A stretch of DNA of 64,000 bases from Anoxybacillus ayderensis (GTDB lineage Bacteria > Bacillota > Bacilli > Bacillales > Anoxybacillaceae). The position numbers were made by a program, and so were the translations under genes. Position 1 is the stretch's first letter; every line of letters begins with the position of its first letter. The stretch lies in assembly GCF_000833605.1 (NCBI RefSeq), contig NZ_JXTG01000001.1, positions 1 through 64,000 on the forward strand, written 5' to 3'. A model generated the notes under the pieces. That model worked only from the letters and a program-made list of their open reading frames with translations. It had not been told where the DNA came from and ran no database searches. Shown piece by piece: positions 8,408 through 15,605 of the stretch.

Positions 8408-9872
8408 CCTTCTACTTTTGCCGATTGTTATTCCGCTTGTGACGGCAATTATTCTTATTTTCTTTCCGAAGCACATCTTTTGGCAACGTGCCGTTTCAGC
8501 GGTAGCGACAAGTAGTTTAGTCGTCGCAAGTAGCGTGTTGCTTTATCGCGTCCATACAGACGGCATTCAAACGTTAAACGTCGGAAATTGGCCGGCGCCA
8601 TTTGGCATTACGCTCGTATCCGATTCGTTATCTGCGCTTCTTGTGCTTACGGCAAGCATCATCGCGCTTGCCTGCTTAGTTTATTCGTTTTACGCCATTG
8701 GCGAAAAACGAGAAACGTTTTATTACTATTCGTTTTTTCAATTTTTGCTCGTCGGTGTGAACGGATCGTTTACGACAGGCGATTTATTTAACTTGTTCGT
8801 CTTTTTTGAAGTGATGCTTATGTCTTCATACGTGTTACTTGTGCTTGGCGGGACGAAAATGCAATTGCGTGAAACGATTAAATATACGCTTGTCAACGTC
8901 ATTTCGTCCGCCTTATTCGTCGTTGCGGTGGCGTATTTATACGCGGTGACAGGAACGTTAAATATGGCGCATTTAGCTCAGCGCATTCATGACCTTGGTC
9001 CTTCTCCTATTTTAACGGTTATTGCGGTATTGTTTATCGTTGTATTCGGATTAAAAGGGGCGATTTTCCCGTTATACTTTTGGCTCCCGAGTGCGTATTA
9101 TGCGCCGCCGACACCTGTGTTAGCGTTATTTGGAGGACTGTTGACAAAAGTAGGCGTATATGCGATATTGCGCACGTTTACGCTTTTATTTACGCATGAT
9201 GTCGCCTACACGCATACGTTGCTCGCTTGGCTTGCGCTCGGTACGATCGCGATCGGCGTCATCGGAGCGGTGGCGTATCACGATATGCGTTACATCGTCA
9301 TTTATAACATTATTGCCGCTGTTGGCGTCATGATCTTCGGCATTTCTATCATGACCCCAGAAAGTGTAGAAGGAACAATTTTTTACTTGTTGCAAGACAT
9401 GGTCATGAAAACGACGCTCTTTTTGTTCGTTGGCATCATCTTTTCAATTACGCGTTCGAACGATATTCGTTCGTTTTCCGGGTTAATTGCGTCATACCCG
9501 CTTCTTGGTTGGTCGTTTTTTATCGCCGCGTTATCGCTTGCGGGCATTCCGCCATTTAGCGGATTTATCGGCAAGTTGCTCATTGTAAAAGCAAGCTTTG
9601 ATGCACATCTCATATTTGAAGCGATCGTCATTTTATTGTCGAGTTTGCTTGTGTTATATTCCGTCATGAAAATATTTATGAACGGCTTTTGGGGGGAGAA
9701 AAAAGGATTTGAACAAAAGCGGCTTGATGGACGAATCGTTCCTGTGCTCGTGTTGCTTGTTTTATCCGTCGCATACGGCGTTGGCGTAGAATTTGTCCGC
9801 CCGTTCGTTGTGGATGCGGTGAACGTATTGACGGAACCGAATGTGTATATTCAAGCGGTGTTAAAGGAGTAG
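8400..9872 (+). CDS. mrpD: Mrp antiporter subunit D (NuoN/M-like)
   Basis: A 490-residue antiporter-like subunit of the NuoM/NuoN class. Landmarks are [20 protein letters not shown] (conserved Glu), the lysine helix in [20 protein letters not shown], and [15 protein letters not shown]. The start overlaps the mrpC stop region by 8 bp. MrpD supplies, with MrpA, the ion-translocating half-channels. Confidence 0.95.
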   Translation: MSNLLLLPIVIPLVTAIILIFFPKHIFWQRAVSAVATSSLVVASSVLLYRVHTDGIQTLNVGNWPAPFGITLVSDSLSALLVLTASIIALACLVYSFYAIGEKRETFYYYSFFQFLLVGVNGSFTTGDLFNLFVFFEVMLMSSYVLLVLGGTKMQLRETIKYTLVNVISSALFVVAVAYLYAVTGTLNMAHLAQRIHDLGPSPILTVIAVLFIVVFGLKGAIFPLYFWLPSAYYAPPTPVLALFGGLLTKVGVYAILRTFTLLFTHDVAYTHTLLAWLALGTIAIGVIGAVAYHDMRYIVIYNIIAAVGVMIFGISIMTPESVEGTIFYLLQDMVMKTTLFLFVGIIFSITRSNDIRSFSGLIASYPLLGWSFFIAALSLAGIPPFSGFIGKLLIVKASFDAHLIFEAIVILLSSLLVLYSVMKIFMNGFWGEKKGFEQKRLDGRIVPVLVLLVLSVAYGVGVEFVRPFVVDAVNVLTEPNVYIQAVLKE

Positions 9873-9878
9873 AAAGCG

Positions 9879-10355
9879 ATGGCATTTCAAATTTTATTAA
9901 ACGTCTGTTTAGCGTTCGTATGGATGTTTTTAACGGTTTCATTTAACGGAGCCTCGTTTGTTATCGGCTATATGATCGGGCTGTTTATTATTTTTATGTT
10001 GCGACGCTTTTTCCATTCGCGCTTTTATCTCTTTCCGGTGTTTGTCATTGTGAAGTTGCTGTTTATCTTTTTCAAAGAGCTCATTTTATCGAACATCGCA
10101 GTGGCAAAAGTCGTTATGAAACGTCCGTTAACGATTCAGCCTGCCATTTTCGCATTGCCGACAGAATTAAAAAAAGAGTGGGAAATTACGATTTTAGCGA
10201 TGCTGATTACGCTCACACCGGGTACGCTCGTTTTAGACGTATCCGATGATGGAAGCACGTTGTATATTCATGCGTTAAATAGCCCAGATGTGCATGAAGC
10301 GATTGAAAGCATTAAACAATCGTTTGAAAAAACGATTATGGAGGTGAGCAAATGA
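9879..10355 (+). CDS. mrpE: Mrp antiporter subunit E
   Basis: 158 residues with two to three N-terminal membrane helices and a cytoplasmic tail. The segment ITILAMLITLTPGTLVLDVS is the family signature of MrpE/MnhE. It starts 6 bp after mrpD with AAAGGAG in the preceding gene. Subunit of the antiporter without an ion-path homologue in complex I. Confidence 0.93.
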   Translation: MAFQILLNVCLAFVWMFLTVSFNGASFVIGYMIGLFIIFMLRRFFHSRFYLFPVFVIVKLLFIFFKELILSNIAVAKVVMKRPLTIQPAIFALPTELKKEWEITILAMLITLTPGTLVLDVSDDGSTLYIHALNSPDVHEAIESIKQSFEKTIMEVSK

Positions 10356-10627
10356 TTGCCAATATCGCCCTCGTCATTTTGTCATTAGCGATGATCGGTT
10401 TTTTATATCGCGTTGTGAAAGGGCCAAGTGTCGCTGATCGCATTATTGCGCTCGATGCGATGGGCATTACGCTCGCGGGGATGGTTGCGATCGTTTCGAT
10501 GCTATTAAATACGAGCGCGTTTTTAGATGTCATTTTGCTCATCGGCATTTTAGCGTTTGTCGGGACGGCGGCGTTTGCGAAGTTTTTAGAGAAAGGGGTT
10601 GTCATCGAACGTGGGAACGATCGCTAA
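10352..10627 (+). CDS. mrpF: Mrp antiporter subunit F
   Basis: 91 residues and three membrane helices; YRVVKGPSVADRIIALDAMG (with the conserved Asp residues) is diagnostic of MrpF. ATG overlaps the mrpE stop (ATGA) and is preceded by GGAGGTG. Confidence 0.94.
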   Translation: MIANIALVILSLAMIGFLYRVVKGPSVADRIIALDAMGITLAGMVAIVSMLLNTSAFLDVILLIGILAFVGTAAFAKFLEKGVVIERGNDR

Positions 10628-10958
10628 TGTGATTGTCGCAATGCTTATTTTACTCGGGGCGGTGCTTACCCTTTTATCTGCTGTCGGCGCCATTCGTTTG
10701 CCGGATGTGTATACGCGTAGCCATGCGATTAGTAAAAGTACGACGCTCGGCATTATGTGCATTTTACTTGGGGCGTTTTTACATTTTTTGATTGAAAACA
10801 ACCACTTTAACTCCCGTTTATTGCTTGGCATCGTTTTTATTTTTATGACATCTCCTGTGGCAGCGCATCTCATTAGCCGTGCGGCGTATTACGCGAACGT
10901 TGATCGGTGGGAAGGAACGGTCCGCGACGATTTAAAAGAAAAAGCTGGCGGAAAATAA
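10611..10958 (+). CDS. mrpG: Mrp antiporter subunit G
   Basis: 115 residues with three membrane helices. VGAIRLPDVYTRSHAISKST is the MrpG signature. The GTG at 10611 is chosen because GAAAGGGG lies 12 nt upstream; a TTG at 10599 in frame abuts that site and is unlikely. It overlaps mrpF by 17 bp and is the last gene of the operon, followed by a strong terminator. Confidence 0.92.
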   Translation: MGTIANVIVAMLILLGAVLTLLSAVGAIRLPDVYTRSHAISKSTTLGIMCILLGAFLHFLIENNHFNSRLLLGIVFIFMTSPVAAHLISRAAYYANVDRWEGTVRDDLKEKAGGK

Positions 10959-10973
10959 CCGTCAGCTTTTTTT
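10941..10973 (+). terminator. rho-independent terminator of the mrp operon
   Basis: AAAGCTGgCGG pairs with CCGtCAGCTTT and is followed by T7; it overlaps the mrpG stop. Confidence 0.88.
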
Positions 10974-10987
10974 ACAAGATAAGAAAG

Positions 10988-11125
10988 TATAAAATTTCAG
11001 ATTTGGGGAGCTGTCTAGCTCCAAGCGCCATCGGCTCGAGTCGCTCCGCCCCACACTGCGGCGGCGACAGCCTCCTCGGTGGGGCTTGTGCGCTCTTCGC
11101 CGATAGGCGGGCGCTTTGCGCTTTT
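10988..11125. repeat. dispersed palindromic intergenic repeat, copy 1
   Basis: 138 bp, nearly identical to 48141-48335 and in the same orientation. It contains GAGCTgtctAGCTC, an outer stem GCGCCATCGGC / GCCGATaggcgggCGC, and G/C-rich inner arms (CTCCGCCCC...GGTGGGGC). It fills the gap between mrpG and a convergent hydrolase gene. I recall repeats of this type in many Bacillaceae intergenic regions; the family name is not known to me. Confidence 0.85.
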
Positions 11126-11126
11126 C

Positions 11127-11891
11127 TTACGAAAAATATGAACGAATGATCAGATGGAGTTCAGCATCATGTTTTGTTGGAATTTGATGGCGTGCCCCAT
11201 CGACATAGACGATGCGGACGTCGGGCGCATGTTGTTGAAATATACGCCCATACGCATGAACGTAATAGTCGCGCGCGCCGTATATAAGTAAAAGAGGACA
11301 GCGAAGCTCATGCAATCGGTCGGTAGAACGGTAATGAAGTCCTGACACGTACATTTCATACAATCGTTTTCGGTCGCTTAATCGAACGTAGTCAGCGATC
11401 ATTTGTTGTTCTTCTTTCGTTATGCCGTGGGAACGACCGAGCACGTTTGCTAAAAAAGATAGTCCGTGCCATTTGACCGCATAAATGCCCATGAAAAATT
11501 CCCCATACAATAGCGGGGTACACACTTCCGAAAACCCACCAATTAATATAAGTGCTTTCACTTGATGTGGATATTGTAACGCAAAATGTTGTGCAATCGA
11601 GCCTCCGTTTGAATAGCCACAAACGATCGCCTCTTTGATTTGTAAATGATTAAACAGCTCATGTAAATCGCTCGCTAACATATCCATCGTGATCGGCTTA
11701 TTTCCTTTTCCGCTTTTTCCATTTCCTCTTAAATCGTACGTGACGACTTGAAATGAAGAAGAAAGTTCGCGTTGCTGGCGATGAAACGTCACGCTTCCCA
11801 TGCCGGGTGGATGAACGAATACAATCGGTGTCCCACTTCCTACCGTTTCATAGTACAAAGGAACGGAATGTTCGACAAATGTGTAAGCCAT
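11127..11891 (-). CDS. alpha/beta hydrolase
   Basis: A 254-residue alpha/beta-hydrolase fold enzyme. The oxyanion-hole region HPPGMGS, nucleophile elbow GYSNGG (Ser), acid GARDYY (Asp) and base GARHQIP (His) are all present, so it should be active. The ATG at 11891 is taken because AAAGGAAG lies about 9 nt upstream; a farther in-frame start at 11915 lacks a site. No signal peptide, so cytoplasmic. Substrate cannot be told; it resembles the esterase/3-oxoadipate enol-lactonase/chloroperoxidase group. Its stop abuts the dispersed repeat. Confidence 0.85.
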   Translation of the reverse strand: MAYTFVEHSVPLYYETVGSGTPIVFVHPPGMGSVTFHRQQRELSSSFQVVTYDLRGNGKSGKGNKPITMDMLASDLHELFNHLQIKEAIVCGYSNGGSIAQHFALQYPHQVKALILIGGFSEVCTPLLYGEFFMGIYAVKWHGLSFLANVLGRSHGITKEEQQMIADYVRLSDRKRLYEMYVSGLHYRSTDRLHELRCPLLLIYGARDYYVHAYGRIFQQHAPDVRIVYVDGARHQIPTKHDAELHLIIRSYFS

Positions 11892-12066
11892 TTCGCATCT
11901 TCCTTTCGTTTTCATACGAATAGTATGCGAAAAAAGATCGATATTTTATGCTTGTTTCAATTTAATGGAAGAAAAGTTTAAAAGTATACGGTTAATAGAA
12001 TTGTAGTTTCATGTTATCATATGAGCAGAGAAGCGCTTCAAAAAAAGAAAAAAGGAGTTTGGGACG

Positions 12067-13104
12067 ATGAAAAAAACGATTGTAGCTGGAGCGGTATTAT
12101 CGACGTTATTTTTAGGGGAAAAAGCGGTAGATGCCGCGCAATATACAGTCAAATCAGGCGATTCGTTATGGAAAATTGCCCAAACGTTCCGTACGTCAGT
12201 GACTGAATTAAAAACGTTAAATCAGCTAACGACAGATACGATTTTTATTGGACAAGTATTACAAGTGCCTGATGCACAAACAACTGTTCAAACAACTGCG
12301 CCAACAAATACAACGACAAATACAACGACAAATACAACAACTACGACATATACTATTCAAAGCGGCGATACGTTATCTACAATTGCGAGAAAATGGAATA
12401 CAACCGTCACACGTCTTCTCGAACTGAATCCGACGATTACAGACGTGAATCGTATTTATGTTGGACAAGTATTACAAGTGCCGGCGGCAAGTACAACAAA
12501 TACAACGACAAATCAATTGACGTCACCAACGCCAGCACCAACAACGATAACACCGCCAACAACGACAAATAGCGCAACAAAACGATATATCGTTCAACCG
12601 GGCGATACGTTATCTACGATTGCGAAAACATTTAATACAACAGTAAGCGATTTACTTGCGTTAAATCCAAGTATAACGAGCGCCGATTTCATTCGTGTCG
12701 GGCAAACAATTTACGTGCCGCTTTCTTGGGAAGAAAGAGCGAATGCAGTGATTGAAACAGGGAAAAAATATATCGGTGCAGCATATTTGTTCGGTGCGCC
12801 GACGACGCGCACAGACGTGTTTGACTGCTCATCGTTTACGTATCGTGTATATAGCGAAAACGGCATCACATTGCCGCGCACATCGCGCGAACAAGCGATG
12901 GTCGGAACTGAAGTGCCGCTTGCAAGCGTTCGAAAAGGCGACTTAATCTTTTTTGATACGACAGGAGACGGCGTCATTAACCACGTATCGATTGTCGTCG
13001 ATAGTTCAACGTTGTTGCATGCCGCAACAAGCACGGGAGTCGCGTTTGCAAACATGAAACCGTATTGGGCACCGCGTGCAGTAAAAGCCGTTCGTCTTTT
13101 TTAA
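12067..13104 (+). CDS. secreted cell-wall endopeptidase, three LysM plus NlpC/P60
   Basis: 345 residues: an N-terminal signal peptide ending near DAAQ (residue about 22-24), LysM domains at about 25-70, 97-142 and 177-220 (each with Y-x-V/I-x-SGD-T/S-L), joined by Thr/Asn-rich linkers with repeated NTTTNT units, and a C-terminal NlpC/P60 domain with catalytic Cys in DVFDCSSFTYRVY and His in INHVSIVVD. This is the architecture of the D,L-endopeptidases LytE, LytF and CwlS, which cut D-Glu-meso-DAP bonds during cell separation or elongation. Which of these it matches is uncertain. ATG follows AAAAGGAG. Confidence 0.92.
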   Translation: MKKTIVAGAVLSTLFLGEKAVDAAQYTVKSGDSLWKIAQTFRTSVTELKTLNQLTTDTIFIGQVLQVPDAQTTVQTTAPTNTTTNTTTNTTTTTYTIQSGDTLSTIARKWNTTVTRLLELNPTITDVNRIYVGQVLQVPAASTTNTTTNQLTSPTPAPTTITPPTTTNSATKRYIVQPGDTLSTIAKTFNTTVSDLLALNPSITSADFIRVGQTIYVPLSWEERANAVIETGKKYIGAAYLFGAPTTRTDVFDCSSFTYRVYSENGITLPRTSREQAMVGTEVPLASVRKGDLIFFDTTGDGVINHVSIVVDSSTLLHAATSTGVAFANMKPYWAPRAVKAVRLF

Positions 13105-13112
13105 TTGAAAGG

Positions 13113-13143
13113 AAGATGCCTCTTACGTTTGAGGCATCTTTTC
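13113..13143. terminator. bidirectional terminator
   Basis: AAGATGCCTC / GAGGCATCTT perfect 10-bp stem followed by TT on the plus side; overlaps the stop of the convergent HAD gene, so serves both. Confidence 0.85.
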
Positions 13144-13929
13144 GTTTATGCGAAGCACCGTTTCGATCGCCTCATGCACGGAGGAAACGACGTAGCGTGC
13201 TTCTTTTTTCACTTGCTCATGCGCGTGCGACATGACGAAACTATGCGGGGTGAGGCGAAACATCGGAATATCGTTGAACGAGTCGCCAAAGCAAGCGACT
13301 TGGTCCGGTTGAATGTGTAAATGATTCATTAACAGTTGAAGCGCTTCACCTTTGCTAATTCGTTTCGGCATAATGTCTAAACAACGCGGTTCAGAAATGA
13401 ACGTATCGACATACGGTCCCCACGTTTCATTGACGACGTGTTCAAAATGGTTGACGACATGTTCTTCCGCAATGACCGTGATTTTTGACGGGTGGATGTC
13501 ACGCCCGATCGCATGAAGCATCTCTCGTTTTTCAACAATATCGAAAAATAACCGCGCTCTCATTTGTTCGATTTGTTCTGTTTTCGTTTCGACAAAGCTC
13601 GTTTGTTCGTTACATACGAGCACGATCGCTTCCAGCGTGCGCGCTCGTTCATAAATGGAACGCGCAAGCGCGGGATCGAATGCGCGCTCATGAAGAAGGC
13701 GGTGATCGCTTGTGTACACAAATGCGCCGTTTTGGCTAATGCGATGCGCGTCATGACCGATTTCTTTTAACACTTCTAAAATTTCATTATCCATTCGCCC
13801 AGAAGCGACAGCAAACTGGATGCCGCTTGTTATGGCACGAACGACCGCTTCCCGATCTTCTTTTTTCACGCGTCGGTCGTAACCGAGCAATGTGCCGTCT
13901 AAATCGGTGACAATGAGTTGAATCATCAT
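13123..13929 (-). CDS. HAD-superfamily phosphatase, Cof type
   Basis: 268 residues. Motif I DLDGTLLGYD near the N-terminus, motif II in VASGR, motif III Lys in KGEAL and motif IV GDSFNDIPMF are all intact, with a C2-type cap as in Cof/YkrA-like sugar-phosphate or flavin-phosphate phosphatases. Two adjacent ATGs (13929 and 13926) follow AAAGGAG; either may be used. Cytoplasmic; the true substrate cannot be read from sequence. Divergent from glcT. Confidence 0.85.
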   Translation of the reverse strand: MMIQLIVTDLDGTLLGYDRRVKKEDREAVVRAITSGIQFAVASGRMDNEILEVLKEIGHDAHRISQNGAFVYTSDHRLLHERAFDPALARSIYERARTLEAIVLVCNEQTSFVETKTEQIEQMRARLFFDIVEKREMLHAIGRDIHPSKITVIAEEHVVNHFEHVVNETWGPYVDTFISEPRCLDIMPKRISKGEALQLLMNHLHIQPDQVACFGDSFNDIPMFRLTPHSFVMSHAHEQVKKEARYVVSSVHEAIETVLRINEKMPQT

Positions 13930-14051
13930 GGCAACTCCTTTCCATTTCGTGATGAACAAAAGTTTAATCGAACAAACGCATTTGTGCAATGGAAATGCCT
14001 CATTGTAAAAAAACGTTCACAGCTGTCTTGACAAAAATCATTGCATTTCCA

Positions 14052-14080
14052 TTGACGTTGCTTCGTTCGTTTCGTAACAT
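14052..14080 (+). promoter_or_regulatory. sigma-A promoter of glcT
   Basis: TTGACG, 17 bp, TAACAT upstream of glcT. Five of six and four of six consensus bases with ideal spacing. Confidence 0.5.
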
Positions 14081-14089
14081 TGAAAGTAA

Positions 14090-14103
14090 TGTAAACGTTT
14101 TTA
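14090..14103 (+). promoter_or_regulatory. cre-like site
   Basis: TGTAAACGTTTTTA fits the CcpA box TGWAANCGNTNWCA except one position (T for C). It lies just past the expected glcT transcription start. Weak evidence alone. Confidence 0.3.
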
Positions 14104-14119
14104 AAGGAGCGAACTAGAC

Positions 14120-14965
14120 GTGGAACAATCGTTTCGCATTGAAAAAATATTAAACAACAACGTGCTCATTGCCTCGCATCCAACATACGATGAAGTCGTA
14201 CTCATCGGGAAAGGCATTGGCTTTGGTAAAAAGAAAGGAGACGTCATTGAACAAAAAGACGTTGAAAAATGGTTTATTTTAAAAAATGAGCGTGAACAAG
14301 AACAATATAAAAAGTTGTTGCCGCATGTCGATGAAGAATTTATCGGCTTAATGAACGACATCATTTACCACATCCGAAAACGAACGAACAGCCCATTAAA
14401 CGAACATATTCACGTCGCATTAACGGACCATATTTTGTTCGCAATGAAGCGATTAGAACAAGGAATGGACATTAAAAATCCGTTTTTAGTGGAAACGAAA
14501 AGTTTATATCCGCTTGAATATGACGTCGCTACCGAAGTGGTAAACATGTTAAATGACCGATTGCACATTCAACTTCCCGAGGGAGAAATCGGTTTTATCG
14601 CTTTACACATTCATAGTGCGTTAACGAATCATCAATTATCGGAAGTGAATCAACATTCGCAACTCATTTCTCGCCTCGTTTCTGTCGTCGAAGAACAGCT
14701 CGACATTCGCATTGACCGCGAAAGCATTCATTATTTACGGTTTGTTCGTCATTTACGCTATGCGATTGAGCGAGTGAAAAAAGGAGAAAAAATTGAAGAG
14801 CCAAAAAAATTATCAAACATATTGAAAGAGACGTACCCACTATGCTATAATTTGTCGTGGAAGCTCATAAAAATTATGCAGCAAACGTTGCAACTTCCGG
14901 TAGATGAAGCAGAAGCAGTATATTTAACGTTGCATTTGCAGCGGTTAACTGGAAAAAGTGAATAA
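14120..14965 (+). CDS. glcT: transcription antiterminator GlcT
   Basis: 281 residues: an N-terminal RNA-binding (CAT) domain of about 60 residues (RIEKILNNNVLIA, GKGIGFGKKKGD), then two PTS-regulation domains each with paired histidines (for example VALTDHILFAMKRLEQG and EIGFIALHIHSAL in PRD1; LRFVRHLRYAIERV and YLTLHLQRL in PRD2). GlcT binds the RAT element in the ptsG leader and prevents termination when glucose is present; PtsG-mediated phosphorylation inactivates it. GTG at 14120 follows AAAGGAG with 10 nt. A RAT sequence is found 16 bp after its stop, confirming the pairing. Confidence 0.95.
   Translation: MEQSFRIEKILNNNVLIASHPTYDEVVLIGKGIGFGKKKGDVIEQKDVEKWFILKNEREQEQYKKLLPHVDEEFIGLMNDIIYHIRKRTNSPLNEHIHVALTDHILFAMKRLEQGMDIKNPFLVETKSLYPLEYDVATEVVNMLNDRLHIQLPEGEIGFIALHIHSALTNHQLSEVNQHSQLISRLVSVVEEQLDIRIDRESIHYLRFVRHLRYAIERVKKGEKIEEPKKLSNILKETYPLCYNLSWKLIKIMQQTLQLPVDEAEAVYLTLHLQRLTGKSE
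14822..14851 (+). promoter_or_regulatory. sigma-A promoter of ptsGHI inside glcT
   Basis: TTGAAA (14822-14827), 18 bp, TATAAT (14846-14851) with a TGC immediately before the -10 (extended -10). It lies in the last 150 bp of the glcT coding region, about 130 bp before the RAT, where a leader promoter is required because glcT and RAT are only 16 bp apart. Confidence 0.65.
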
Positions 14966-14980
14966 ATGGGCACTTATCTT

Positions 14981-15010
14981 TACGTGTTACTGATTCGATC
15001 AGGCATGAGT
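14981..15010 (+). promoter_or_regulatory. RAT (ribonucleic antiterminator) for GlcT
   Basis: The sequence starting TACGTGTTACTGATTCGATC and running through AGGCATGAG is, from memory, almost identical to the B. subtilis ptsG RAT. It overlaps the 5' strand of the downstream terminator, so formation of one excludes the other. Confidence 0.92.
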
Positions 15011-15095
15011 AAAGAAGGCAAGAAAAGTGGTGTAACGACAAAAGTCGTTACATAGTACCCTTTTTCTGTCGTTCTTTGCTTATGCCTTTTTGTTT
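15001..15095 (+). terminator. leader terminator of ptsG controlled by GlcT
   Basis: AGGCATGAGTAAAGAA (15001-15016) pairs with TTCTTTGCTTATGCCT (15072-15087) allowing G-U pairs, with an inner GTAACGAC/GTCGTTAC hairpin, and is followed by TTTTTGTTTT. Mutually exclusive with RAT. Confidence 0.9.
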
Positions 15096-15196
15096 TCCAT
15101 CTTTTGCAAATGCTTACATTCGTTAGACGTCTAACTTATTGCTTCATCTACATTCCATACATGGAAATGCCGTTTGTTGCAAACATTAACAAAATG

Positions 15197-15229
15197 AAGG
15201 AGGGTTTTATGTCAACTACCCCCACTTAG
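15197..15229 (+). promoter_or_regulatory. orphaned ptsG ribosome binding site and six-codon reading frame
   Basis: AAGGAGGG (15197-15204) is followed 4 nt later by ATG 15209, but this now opens only MSTTPT-stop because a 394-bp element begins at about 15212. The site looks like the original ptsG Shine-Dalgarno sequence. Confidence 0.6.
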
Positions 15230-15605
15230 CTAACGCTTGAAGAGGGGGCTTGCAACTCCCCAGAAGTGCAAACGGACTTCGTCCTCCTTCCTTGACTTGG
15301 GGTTGCATCAGGGGCAGGTTGACGACTGCCCAACGACATAGGTCATGCCTATATCGCTACCGAGTGGCTCGGCATGTCTGTAGGCAGTACTTGACTTCCA
15401 CGCACAACAGACGGATGTACGCTCGATGTTTTACGGTTGCAACGTTTCCTGCAACCAACTCCCTACATCGAGTAACGGGGATTGGAGTGCCTTGATTCAA
15501 CGGTTTTCTCCACATTCTTATTTTATCATATACAAAAGAAAGGAGGAAGGGCGATTCCTCCCCGACTTTCTCTATTGTTTAGAAGTCGGGGTCTCCTCGC
15601 CAAAG
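15212..15605 (+). mobile_element. non-autonomous IS200/IS605-superfamily (TnpB/IscB-type) element in ptsG leader
   Basis: A 394-bp block with no credible gene. It separates a perfect ribosome binding site from ptsG. Left end: CCCCC (15219-15223) pairs with GGGGG (15244-15248). Right end: GGCGA (15550-15554) with TCGCC (15597-15601) enclosing CCCCGACTT / AAGTCGGGG, the subterminal-hairpin style of IS200/IS605-type right ends. It is followed directly by ATGATGAAA. No tnpA, tnpB or iscB is present, so it would be moved or copied in trans. Element limits are estimated to within a few bases. Confidence 0.65.
15212..15605 (+). ncRNA. omega-RNA/HEARO-like structured RNA
   Basis: On the plus strand many helices are visible: TGCAACTCCCC with GGGGTTGCA (15251-15261/15299-15307), GGAC-TTC-GTCC (15274-15284), GGGCAG/CTGCCC (15312-15317/15326-15331), ATAGG/CCTAT (15338-15352), CTACCGAG-TGG-CTCGG...GTAG (15357-15383), CTCGATGT/ACATCGAG (15422-15429/15465-15472) enclosing GGTTGCA/TGCAACC. 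This density of pairing without coding sequence is typical of a large RNA. IscB-associated HEARO RNAs, as I recall, insert next to ATGA, which is what follows here. A TnpB-type omega RNA end is the alternative. Confidence 0.55.

Noticed and set aside
12290-12350. Tandem nucleotide repeat in the endopeptidase gene as a regulatory or phase-variable tract
   Set aside because: It encodes the usual Thr/Asn-rich linker between LysM domains; the degenerate nine-base units keep frame and are ordinary for this protein class.
15250-15495. 81-aa frame inside the ptsG-leader element
   Set aside because: Arg/Cys-rich composition follows from G/C hairpins; no ribosome binding site and no transposase motifs.
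15426-15605. N-terminal extension of PtsG in the same frame
   Set aside because: The extension lies in the structured mobile element, has no ribosome binding site at its first ATG and does not look like any PTS sequence; the family N-terminus begins at 15606/15609.
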